Source of the DNA: Verrucomicrobiota bacterium
GTDB taxonomy: Bacteria; Verrucomicrobiota; Verrucomicrobiia; Verrucomicrobiales; DEV007
Assembly (NCBI GenBank): GCA_027618625.1
Contig: JAQCER010000137.1
Span: 1-7,541, forward strand
Reading direction: 5' to 3'
DNA: 7,541 nucleotides
Part shown: piece after piece, positions 1 to 6,406 of the stretch
How the letters are laid out: each line of letters opens with the position of its first letter
Numbering within the stretch: the stretch's first letter is position 1
The notes under the pieces: model-generated
Database searches by the model: none
Told to the model about the DNA's origin: nothing
What the model saw: only the letters and a program-made list of their open reading frames with translations
Translations under genes and position numbers: made by a program

Positions 1-495
1 GGCACTGAAGCGATCGATGAAGAGCACGCCGTTGAGGTGGTCGGTCTCGTGCTGGAGGGCTCTTGCCAGCAGGCCATCGGTTTCGACCACGATGGTTTCG
101 CCGTCGACGATGGAAAGTGTGGCTTTGACTTCGCCCGGGCGACGAATCTCGGCACGCATTTCAGGAAAGCTGAGACAGCCTTCCGTATCGGTTTCGCGAT
201 CCCCCTGAAGGTGCAGCTCTGGATTGACAAAAATGAGCGGCATCCAGTCTTCCATCACTGCGTCTTGACCGTTGACTTTAAAGAAGGAAACGCATTCGGG
301 ATCAAACGCAACATCGATGACGGCGAGCCGGATTGGGATCCCCACCTGAGGCGCGGCGAGGCCGATACCGCTTGCAGCTACCATCGTCTCCAGCATGTCG
401 CCAACCAGTTCACGGATCTCATCGGTGATTTCAGTGACGGGTTTGCACCTTTCCCTCAGGACAGGGTTTCCGTAAATGACGATATCTCGAACCAT
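1..495 (-). CDS. def: Peptide deformylase, 3' end cut by the window edge
   Basis: Removes the formyl group from the N-terminal formyl-methionine of nascent proteins in the cytoplasm, using a bound metal ion (Fe2+ or Zn2+ in the family). The 165 visible residues carry all three family motifs: GIGLAAPQ (43-50), EGCLS (105-109, metal ligand Cys107) and QHETDH (148-153, metal ligands His149 and His153, catalytic Glu150). The start at 495 is the first possible one: an in-frame TAA lies two codons upstream, and an AAGGG stretch just before the ATG can act as a short-spaced ribosome binding site. Only the C-terminal helix should be missing past the left edge. The stretch between motifs 1 and 2 is about 17 residues longer than in the E. 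coli enzyme as I recall it, including a DPECVSFF segment (66-72 region). It lies 64 bases after permease A on the same strand and has no evident functional tie to the exporter. Identification is firm; lineage subtype is not assigned. Confidence 0.96.
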   Translation of the reverse strand, partial: MVRDIVIYGNPVLRERCKPVTEITDEIRELVGDMLETMVAASGIGLAAPQVGIPIRLAVIDVAFDPECVSFFKVNGQDAVMEDWMPLIFVNPELHLQGDRETDTEGCLSFPEMRAEIRRPGEVKATLSIVDGETIVVETDGLLARALQHETDHLNGVLFIDRFSA

Positions 496-559
496 CGTCC
501 CTTAACTGAAAGTTGGAATCGCACCTGTCAATCGGATTCCTCTCCGGATGTCGATTCCC
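496..559 (-). promoter_or_regulatory. Gap before def with a possible -35 box and a small inverted repeat
   Basis: This is the only real intergenic gap in the window. On the minus strand it contains a perfect TTGACA at 531-526. Seventeen bases further on, the hexamer CAGTTA (508-503) is a poor match to a -10 box, and a start there would put the transcript end almost at the def ATG. A perfect 6-base inverted repeat (GGAATC/GATTCC, arms 535-540 and 515-520, 14-base loop) surrounds the TTGACA. It has no T-tract and few pairs, so it is a weak terminator candidate at best. def may have its own promoter here or may be read through from the exporter operon; the sequence does not decide. Confidence 0.25.
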
Positions 560-1855
560 TCACTCGTAGCGCAACGCGTCGATCGGGTCAATATTGGCTG
601 CTTTGAACGCGGGATAGGCACCGAAAATGACGCCGACAAGGGTGCAGATCACGAGGCCGTAGGTCATCCAGTCGTAGGGGAAAACGACCGGCGTCTTAAA
701 CAGGATGGACAAAATGTTTCCGCCAGCCACTCCCAGCACGACCCCGATGACACCGCCTAACAGGCACAGAATCACTGCCTCTTGAATGAACTGTGTCATG
801 ATCATGCCTTTCCGTGCACCGATGGCTCGCCGCACTCCAATCTCTTTCGTCCGCTCGGTGACCGAAATCAGCATGATGTTCATGATGCCGACGCCGGCTG
901 CCACCAGGGAAATCGAACTGATAATGGCCGCGCCGGCCCGGAGGGCGAAAGTGACCTGGTTAAACTGATTCATCAGTGAGTCATTGCTCATCACTTCGAA
1001 ATCATCTTCCGTCCCTGGCGGATTCTTCCGCAGTTTTCGTAAGAGCCCGCGGACTTCATCCACGGTATCGTCATAGCTTTCCGGTCCGGCTGCCTGCACC
1101 AGAACCGAAACACTGACCCGGGGATTGGCGTAACGCTGTAACCCGGTGGTGATCGGCACCAGCAGGAAGTTGTCCTGTTGACCTCCCATCATGTTTCCTT
1201 TCGATTCCAGCACGCCCACGACTCGGTAGGCCAGACCCTCAAACGTGATCCGTTCGCCAACTGCGGAACTATGTGGGAACAACTGGGTAGCCAGACTGCT
1301 CCCTAACACACATACCAGGCGTGAACTGTCCACGTCCGAATCCTGCAGCGCACGCCCTTCCTCAATGTTCCAGCTGCGCGCCACGAACACGCCCGGCGTG
1401 ATTCCAGTCAGTCCGACGTCGGGATTGGTTTCTTCAAAGCGGGAGCGCACAGTGCCGCTGGCGAATCCTTCTTCCAGGCCGAGGCTCACTGCCCGCAATG
1501 CCTTTGCCGCTACCTGAAGCCCCTGCTTGTAGGTGATCGGTTCGCGCTCCCATGGTCGGCTGCCGCCTTTCGGCGATTCAAATATAAAGGCCGGTGTGCG
1601 TTTGATGGTAAAAGTGTGAGGGCCGAGTTGCGAGAGAATGGTTTCTGCATTCTTTTCAAGTGCCCGCAACGCCGTCATCACAACGATGATCGAGAACACG
1701 CCAATCAAGATGCCGAGAAGTGTGAGGCCGGATCGCAGCTTGTGCGATGCGATCGAATCGAAGGCCATTAGGAGACTTTCCCAAAGTTCTACCCGCAGCC
1801 GACCAAAGCGACTGCGCTGCGACAGTGTTCGAGTGGGCCCGTCGTTATTTACCAT
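560..1855 (-). CDS. MacB/FtsX-family ABC transporter permease (permease A)
   Basis: Inner-membrane permease of the MacB/LolCE/FtsX class (431 aa), with no ATPase domain of its own. It has the four-helix plan: TM1 about 43-63, a large periplasmic domain about 64-300 of MacB_PCD type, then TM2 about 305-330, TM3 about 357-385 and TM4 about 397-416. The family signatures are clear: SHKLRSGLTLLGILIGV before and in TM1, GVGIMNIMLISVTERTKEIG (321-340) with VRRAIGA after it, and the C-terminal DPIDALRYE. The ATG at 1855 is chosen because it leaves a normal cytoplasmic lead before TM1. It overlaps the end of the YkuD gene by 11 bases, which suggests translational coupling. An upstream in-frame Met at 1906 would lengthen the overlap to 62 bases and adds nothing family-like. 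It is a diverged paralogue of permease B and probably pairs with it around the single ATPase. Exported substrate unknown. Confidence 0.93.
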   Translation of the reverse strand: MVNNDGPTRTLSQRSRFGRLRVELWESLLMAFDSIASHKLRSGLTLLGILIGVFSIIVVMTALRALEKNAETILSQLGPHTFTIKRTPAFIFESPKGGSRPWEREPITYKQGLQVAAKALRAVSLGLEEGFASGTVRSRFEETNPDVGLTGITPGVFVARSWNIEEGRALQDSDVDSSRLVCVLGSSLATQLFPHSSAVGERITFEGLAYRVVGVLESKGNMMGGQQDNFLLVPITTGLQRYANPRVSVSVLVQAAGPESYDDTVDEVRGLLRKLRKNPPGTEDDFEVMSNDSLMNQFNQVTFALRAGAAIISSISLVAAGVGIMNIMLISVTERTKEIGVRRAIGARKGMIMTQFIQEAVILCLLGGVIGVVLGVAGGNILSILFKTPVVFPYDWMTYGLVICTLVGVIFGAYPAFKAANIDPIDALRYE

Positions 1856-3140
1856 CTCGTAGAATTGATTCGACGACTTCTTCCGAGACGGGCTCTGCGG
1901 CAGCATCTATCTCGATGAGCACCAGCCAGCCTGGAGCGCCGCCCGCACCTTGGAACGCCCGCACCAGTCTCAGCTGGTCACTGTCTTCGCGCACACCCGT
2001 CGTGCCATTCCACTGCTCGGGAGAGGTGAGGCAGCCGTGCGATGGCGTATTTGGATAAAACGGCTCGTCGCGCCAGAACTCGGGATCGATGGTGGTGCCG
2101 TGTGCAAGAATTTCGTACCGCCCAGCTTGCCCAGCCCACCAGGCTTCCTTGATCGGCCACCAGGCGCGCCAGGTTTGCGGGAGCAGTTGATCGTAGCGCG
2201 CCTCTGTCCACGTCGCATCGTATTCGCCGGGCAGGCCCAGCACGAGTGTCTCAGTGGGGCCAATGGCGACATTCTTCGCGTGTCCAATCCCGCGGATCTC
2301 AAAGATCCCCTGTGGCGTATTGCCATTGGAAATAGTGCCGGGCAGATCGCTGACGGAGCGGGCAAAGTGGGGCACGCTCCAAATCGATCCCGTCTCCCTG
2401 CGCAGGAATTCACCGTCAGCTCCGCGGACGATGGCACGTCCGCACCACTGGCGATCCAGCCTTTGCAAGGAAAACACGGCGGCCCGTCCATCGAACGGCG
2501 CGCTCAGCAAGTCACGAAGTTCCGGGCGTTGTCGCAAGGCGAGCTGCCGCGGCACGCATAACTCGTGGTGCAATGCCAGGATTCTGGGCAGCGTTGCCCA
2601 TTCAGGAAATCGGGCTTCGAGCAAGAGCCGCATCTGCATGCGCTCAGCGTCGCCCGGCGTCATGCGCAGCAGGTAAGCACCAGCCATCGCGACCAATCGA
2701 GTATCGCGCTCAGTTTCAAACGCGTGTCCCATTTCATCGGCAAAGGCATCGGGGTACTGGCCGTAAGCAGTTTCGAAAAGCGAGCGGCGCAGCTCCTCCG
2801 GAAGTTGCGAACTGGCGAACAGCTCACGCATCGGGGCAATCGCATCGGCAGCGCGGTAGTTGCTCCATTTGATCGCCGACAGAACCTGCGTCCATTGATC
2901 GAAGTGTTCGGGTGATATCGTCTGTTGTAGCCCGGGTTTGATCACGTCCTCAAGTTGCCTGCGCCGCGCCTCTGCCCGTTCTGCATCGGTGGTGCGGGGC
3001 GCGACGACCTCCACTTGGTCGGGATCAGACACCATGGTGACTGCATGTTTGTGCGCAAACTTCGGCAGGACGAACCAGGAAATCCCGGCGATCACCGCCA
3101 AGCCCGCGATTATCTTGCGCGTGTGTGTTCCGTTCTTCAT
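1845..3140 (-). CDS. Membrane-anchored protein with YkuD-like L,D-transpeptidase domain
   Basis: A 431-aa protein with a short basic N-terminus, one hydrophobic segment at about 10-26 (signal anchor or uncleaved signal peptide), a mostly helical region of unknown family at about 50-210, and a C-terminal domain at about 220-411 resembling YkuD L,D-transpeptidases. Those enzymes use a Cys to cross-link peptidoglycan stems or attach lipoproteins. Supporting motifs are NTPQGIFEI (274-282), His347 in LAHGTT, and SHGC (367-370) with candidate catalytic Cys370, followed by a late strand GWLVLIEID (404-412). The His-to-SHGC spacing fits the family. The usual Arg two residues after the Cys is Thr here (SHGCLTSPE), so activity is uncertain. 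It starts 9 bases after permease B and overlaps permease A, so it is embedded in the exporter operon. The active domain should face the periplasm. The helical N-terminal part may be a binding module. Fold assignment is fairly secure; enzyme function is inference. Confidence 0.8.
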   Translation of the reverse strand: MKNGTHTRKIIAGLAVIAGISWFVLPKFAHKHAVTMVSDPDQVEVVAPRTTDAERAEARRRQLEDVIKPGLQQTISPEHFDQWTQVLSAIKWSNYRAADAIAPMRELFASSQLPEELRRSLFETAYGQYPDAFADEMGHAFETERDTRLVAMAGAYLLRMTPGDAERMQMRLLLEARFPEWATLPRILALHHELCVPRQLALRQRPELRDLLSAPFDGRAAVFSLQRLDRQWCGRAIVRGADGEFLRRETGSIWSVPHFARSVSDLPGTISNGNTPQGIFEIRGIGHAKNVAIGPTETLVLGLPGEYDATWTEARYDQLLPQTWRAWWPIKEAWWAGQAGRYEILAHGTTIDPEFWRDEPFYPNTPSHGCLTSPEQWNGTTGVREDSDQLRLVRAFQGAGGAPGWLVLIEIDAAAEPVSEEVVESILRDGK

Positions 3141-3149
3141 CTTCCGGTG

Positions 3150-4370
3150 TCACTCGCTGCGCAGTGCATCGACTGGGTTCAGCCTCGCAGCGCGCCAGGC
3201 GGGAAGGAAGCCAGCGATGATTCCAGTGCCTGTGGAGACGCCGAGCGCAATGGCGACGATCGATGGGGAAATCGCGGTCGGCAGCCATTTTTGCATTACC
3301 AGTGTTACCGGCCACGCCAGCGCCAGCGCCGCAATTCCGCCCAGCAGGCAGATCACGGCTGACTCCATGAGGAATTGCAATAGGATCGCCCTTCGCTTCG
3401 CCCCGAGTGCTTTGCGCACGCCGATCTCGCGCGTCCGTTCCGTCACCGAGACAAACATCACGTTCATGATTCCGATGCCGCCGACCAGCAAAGCCAGCCC
3501 GGTCATCGACAGACCGGCGGTGCCAATGACGGCGGTGAATTTGCCGAACATATCCAGCAGCGCATTCTGGTTGTTCACAGAAAAGTCGTCTTCTTCCCCG
3601 GGCTCGACGCCGCGCACAGTGCGCATGATCCAGCGCAGTTCTTCCTGCACTTCGTCCAGCACTGCGGCATCGCCAGTCTTCACGGCGATGGTAAGTTCAG
3701 GGTCGCGGGAAAAGTCCGCGATCATCCGCGTCACGGGAATGATGACCTGAAAGTCAAGGTTGGCAAAAATGAACGCGCCCATTTTCTCCAGCGTGCCCAC
3801 CACCTGATAGCGCCGATCGTTGACCTTCACCCATGCACCCGGGCCGCTTTCGTAAGGGAACAGTCGTTCCGCGAGATCGTGCCCTAACACACACACCGGT
3901 CGTTCTCCGTCGACCTCCGCCTCGCTCAAAAACCGCCCCTCCTTTATCGTCAGTCCGCGGACTTCCGCGCTTGCGGCAATGTTCCCCATGACGATGACAC
4001 TGCTGGCGGTGCGGTCGAGATACTTCACCGTGCCACCCATTCCCGACTCGTACGAGACCGTGGCTGTCGTGCCCACTCGCTCAGCCAGCCGCCGCGCCTG
4101 CTCCAGGGAAATGGGACGCCGCGCCCGCACTTTCCACCATTTCTCCGAAGGGCCCCAATTGAAGCGCTGGATGTAAATCACATCGGAGCCGATCGCTGAG
4201 ATACTGTTCTCGAATGCCTTTCCCAGACCCGTGATCGCAGTCGCCATGAGCGTGGCAGTGAACACGCCGATGACAATCCCGAGTGTGGCGAGGAACGATC
4301 GCAGCTTGTTCGTGCGCACCGATTCCAGAGCGATGCGCAGGTTCTCAACGATCTCGTGCCAGAGCTTCAT
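3150..4370 (-). CDS. MacB/FtsX-family ABC transporter permease (permease B)
   Basis: Second inner-membrane permease of the MacB class (406 aa), again without a fused ATPase. TM1 lies at about 25-48 after the NKLRSFLATLGIVIGV signature. The periplasmic core domain spans about 50-275. TM2 is at about 283-307, TM3 about 334-358 and TM4 about 371-391. Hallmarks are GGIGIMNVMFVSVTERTREI (297-316) followed by GVRKALGA, and a C-terminal NPVDALRSE. It shares collinear blocks with permease A, including VCVLG followed by an L-F-P block (about 159-172) and a GEEDDF block (258-263, GTEDDF in A), so the two are tandem paralogues that have diverged. The ATG at 4370 is one base after the TGA of the ATPase gene (TGA-A-ATG), typical of translational re-initiation. 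It also fits the family N-terminus MKLWHEIVENLRIALES. The open frame runs further upstream to 4643, but that part is the ATPase gene in another frame. Likely heterodimer partner of permease A. Confidence 0.94.
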   Translation of the reverse strand: MKLWHEIVENLRIALESVRTNKLRSFLATLGIVIGVFTATLMATAITGLGKAFENSISAIGSDVIYIQRFNWGPSEKWWKVRARRPISLEQARRLAERVGTTATVSYESGMGGTVKYLDRTASSVIVMGNIAASAEVRGLTIKEGRFLSEAEVDGERPVCVLGHDLAERLFPYESGPGAWVKVNDRRYQVVGTLEKMGAFIFANLDFQVIIPVTRMIADFSRDPELTIAVKTGDAAVLDEVQEELRWIMRTVRGVEPGEEDDFSVNNQNALLDMFGKFTAVIGTAGLSMTGLALLVGGIGIMNVMFVSVTERTREIGVRKALGAKRRAILLQFLMESAVICLLGGIAALALAWPVTLVMQKWLPTAISPSIVAIALGVSTGTGIIAGFLPAWRAARLNPVDALRSE

Positions 4371-4371
4371 T

Positions 4372-5067
4372 TCACTTTTGCGCAGCGTGAACGATCTCAT
4401 CGCTCGCCAGCAATCCATCACGGATGCGAAGGATGCGCCGTGCATGCCGCGCGACCTCTTCCTCGTGAGTGACGACGATAATGGTGTGGCCCTTCTTCCC
4501 GAGGGCGTCGAACAGGGCGAGGATTTCCGTGCCGGTGGTGGAGTCGAGGTTTCCTGTGGGCTCGTCTGCCAGGAGGATGCTTGGTTGATTGACCAGCGCC
4601 CGAGCGATAGCGACACGCTGGCGTTGGCCACCCGACATTTCATTCGGGCGGTGTTCCATGCGATCCCCGAGGCTTACCTGTTCGAGTGCCACACGCGCCG
4701 CCTCACGGCGTGCGTCTTTTGGAATCCCAGCGTAAATCAGCGGCAGCTCGACATTGCGCAGCGCCGAGACTCGCGGCAGCAGGTTAAATGTCTGAAACAC
4801 GAACCCGATCTCCCGATTGCGAATGTCCGACAGCGCATTTTCATCAAGGCTGGAGACATCAGTGCCGTTCAGCTCGTAGCTGCCACTAGTGGGGGAATCG
4901 AGGCACCCTAACAAGTTCATCAATGTCGACTTGCCGGAGCCGGAAGGTCCCATGATTGCGACATACTCACCCTTTTCAATTTCAGCCGACACTCCGCGCA
5001 GGGCATGCACCGTCTCGGCTCCCATGTCATAGGAACGGGCGATATTGCGAATGCTCAGCAGGCTCAT
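4372..5067 (-). CDS. MacB/LolD-type ABC transporter ATPase
   Basis: Cytoplasmic ATP-hydrolysing subunit (231 aa) that powers the adjacent permeases. The motif set is complete: Walker [10 protein letters not shown] (40-48), Q-loop Gln92 in [10 protein letters not shown], signature MSGGQ (144-148), Walker B ILLADE (164-169, with Glu169 catalytic), D-loop NLD (173-175) and H-loop His201. The [12 protein letters not shown] stretch after Walker A and [10 protein letters not shown] are typical of the MacB/LolD/FtsE branch, and the length fits a stand-alone LolD-type subunit. In canonical MacB this domain is fused to the permease; here it is a separate gene 15 bases after the adaptor. The 15 bases before its ATG are pyrimidine-rich and contain no Shine-Dalgarno match, so it may depend on translation of the adaptor gene. 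Since no other ATPase gene is visible, it probably serves both permeases. Confidence 0.97.
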   Translation of the reverse strand: MSLLSIRNIARSYDMGAETVHALRGVSAEIEKGEYVAIMGPSGSGKSTLMNLLGCLDSPTSGSYELNGTDVSSLDENALSDIRNREIGFVFQTFNLLPRVSALRNVELPLIYAGIPKDARREAARVALEQVSLGDRMEHRPNEMSGGQRQRVAIARALVNQPSILLADEPTGNLDSTTGTEILALFDALGKKGHTIIVVTHEEEVARHARRILRIRDGLLASDEIVHAAQK

Positions 5068-5082
5068 TGAGGAAGGGAGTGA

Positions 5083-6396
5083 TCAGTCGTCTTTGGCTGC
5101 TTCGGTCTCAAGTTCGACGAGACCGTTGTCCTTTAAGTCGCGATTGATCGCCCGGAAACTCCCGCTGACGACTTCTTGATCAAGCGCCAGCCCGGACTTG
5201 ATTTCGACGTAGTCATCATCGCTGATCCCACGCTCGACCGGCACTTTCTTCACGCGATCTCCCTCACGAACGAAGACGATTTCCTCGGCCTTTTTCTTCT
5301 CCTTCTTTTTCGCTGCCGGAGCCTCATCATCGCCGTCCTTTTCCCTGTCCTTGTCCTTATCCTTATCCTTGTCAGCGTCCAGAACCTTTGCGCGCGTCGT
5401 CACGCTCTGCAATGGCACGGTGAGCACATCCTTGACCGAGCGGGTCTCAATGTAAGCGGTCACCGACATGCCGGGGCGAAAGGCTTCCTTTTCGTTGACT
5501 CGGATCTTCACCTGAAACTTGGTGGCCGATTGCGTCTGCGCGGCAGCAACCGCCGCTCCAGTGCTGCTGCTGCTGCTGTTGTTCGAGGCGTTGGCGATTT
5601 CCGTTACCTCGCCGGTGAATTCCTCTTTGGGAAAGGCATCCGCTTCCAGTCGCGCTTTCTGGCCAAGCTTGATCTCCACCACATCGATCTCGCCAACCTC
5701 GACCCGTGCCTCTATCGTTTCCAACTGCGCAACCGTCATGATCTCCGTTCCGGCCATGAGTGACGTGCCGACCACCCGTTCTCCCTTTTCCGAGCGCAAC
5801 TGCGTGATCGTCCCATCGATTGGTGCCACGATCGTCGTCTTCGCCAGATCTTCGTCCGCCTGATCGAGCGACGCCTTCGCTTGTTCGACGCCATGCTGGG
5901 CCGACTCCGCAGATGCGGATGCAACCTGGAAGGCGTTGCGCCCCGATAGAAACTCAGCTTCAGAGATCAACTTGTCGCCATACATTGCTTCCGTGCGCAT
6001 GAAGTCGGCCTTGGCCTTTTCGAGGTTCGCCTCAGTCAATTTCAACTGGGAGAGCGAGGAATTGTAACTCGCTTCGGCCAGGTTCCTGCTTGCTACGTAA
6101 TTGTCCGGGCGGATCTTCAACAGCAGGTCGCCTTCTTTGACCTTCTGCCCCTCCTTGACCGGCAGTTCGACGATTTCACCGGCAACCTCGGGATTGATGA
6201 CCACTTTGGTGACCGGCTGGATGTTGCCCGTGGCGACAACGCTTTCGGTGAGGTCGCGCTTCGCCACCTTTTCGGTTTCAATCTTGATCGGGATCTCCCG
6301 TTCGCGGTGCTTCTTCCATGCGTAGCCGCCGCCAGCAGCAGCGGCCGCGATCAGTAGCAGGATCATGAATTTACGTTTGCTGGACTTTTTCGCCAT
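5083..6396 (-). CDS. MacA/HlyD-family periplasmic adaptor of a tripartite exporter
   Basis: Periplasmic adaptor (membrane fusion protein, 437 aa) that bridges the inner-membrane permease and the outer-membrane channel. A basic N-terminus and hydrophobic segment (about 10-27) look like a MacA-type membrane anchor, with no lipobox Cys. The two lipoyl half-motifs are at about 71-95 (VAGEIVELPVKEGQKVKEGD) and 189-208 (IVAPIDGTITQL). Between them is a helical hairpin (about 100-186). The beta-barrel domain (about 227-318) follows, ending in FRPGMSVTAYIETR. The membrane-proximal domain (about 322-430) starts with VLTVPLQSV. Two low-complexity inserts stand out: N-N-S5 at 272-278 in the barrel, and an Asp-Lys repeat followed by acidic and Lys-rich stretches at 341-369 in the membrane-proximal domain. 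The gene starts 10 bases after the TolC-like gene without a clear Shine-Dalgarno. The family role is firm; the substrate is unknown. Confidence 0.95.
   Translation of the reverse strand: MAKKSSKRKFMILLLIAAAAAGGGYAWKKHREREIPIKIETEKVAKRDLTESVVATGNIQPVTKVVINPEVAGEIVELPVKEGQKVKEGDLLLKIRPDNYVASRNLAEASYNSSLSQLKLTEANLEKAKADFMRTEAMYGDKLISEAEFLSGRNAFQVASASAESAQHGVEQAKASLDQADEDLAKTTIVAPIDGTITQLRSEKGERVVGTSLMAGTEIMTVAQLETIEARVEVGEIDVVEIKLGQKARLEADAFPKEEFTGEVTEIANASNNSSSSSTGAAVAAAQTQSATKFQVKIRVNEKEAFRPGMSVTAYIETRSVKDVLTVPLQSVTTRAKVLDADKDKDKDKDREKDGDDEAPAAKKKEKKKAEEIVFVREGDRVKKVPVERGISDDDYVEIKSGLALDQEVVSGSFRAINRDLKDNGLVELETEAAKDD
5350..5373 (-). repeat. Hexanucleotide tandem repeat GAYAAG x4 inside the adaptor gene
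   Basis: Four in-frame copies of GAC/GAT-AAG encode Asp-Lys x4 (residues 342-349). A degraded extension (GAC AGG GAA AAG GAC) encodes D-R-E-K-D down to about 5337. The unit of six bases preserves the frame if copies are gained or lost by slippage. It sits in a highly charged linker that continues to about residue 369. Confidence 0.85.
5563..5577 (-). repeat. AGC x5 trinucleotide run inside the adaptor gene
   Basis: Five identical AGC codons encode Ser274-Ser278, preceded by two AAC (Asn) codons, within the beta-barrel domain of the adaptor. The following residues (TGAAVAAAQTQS) are also of low complexity, so this looks like a flexible, surface-exposed loop insertion. Confidence 0.8.
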
Positions 6397-6406
6397 GTCA
6401 GGGTGG

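Noticed and set aside
515..540. Inverted repeat as a rho-independent terminator after permease A
   Set aside because: Only six base pairs with a 14-base loop and no following T-run.
37..606. Plus-strand open frame of 189 codons
   Set aside because: It lies opposite peptide deformylase, which has all three family motifs; its translation resembles nothing and it runs across the intergenic gap.
1856..1906. Upstream Met at 1906 as start of permease A
   Set aside because: It would overlap the YkuD gene by 62 bases and adds 17 residues unlike the family; the ATG at 1855 gives a normal lead before TM1.
1950..2561. Plus-strand open frame of 203 codons
   Set aside because: Antisense to the YkuD domain, with no recognisable motif; the minus-strand reading has clear domain signatures.
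2938..3750. Plus-strand open frame of 270 codons
   Set aside because: It spans the junction of the YkuD gene and permease B in antisense. The Ser/Ala/Arg-rich product is typical of a shadow frame in GC-rich DNA.
4371..4643. N-terminal extension of permease B to a Met at 4643
   Set aside because: The extension overlaps the ATPase gene in another frame and is low in family character. The permease family N-terminus begins at the ATG at 4370.
5337..5373. Hexamer repeat as a CRISPR-like or regulatory repeat array
   Set aside because: The units are contiguous, six bases long and in frame within the adaptor, with no spacers; it is a coding microsatellite.
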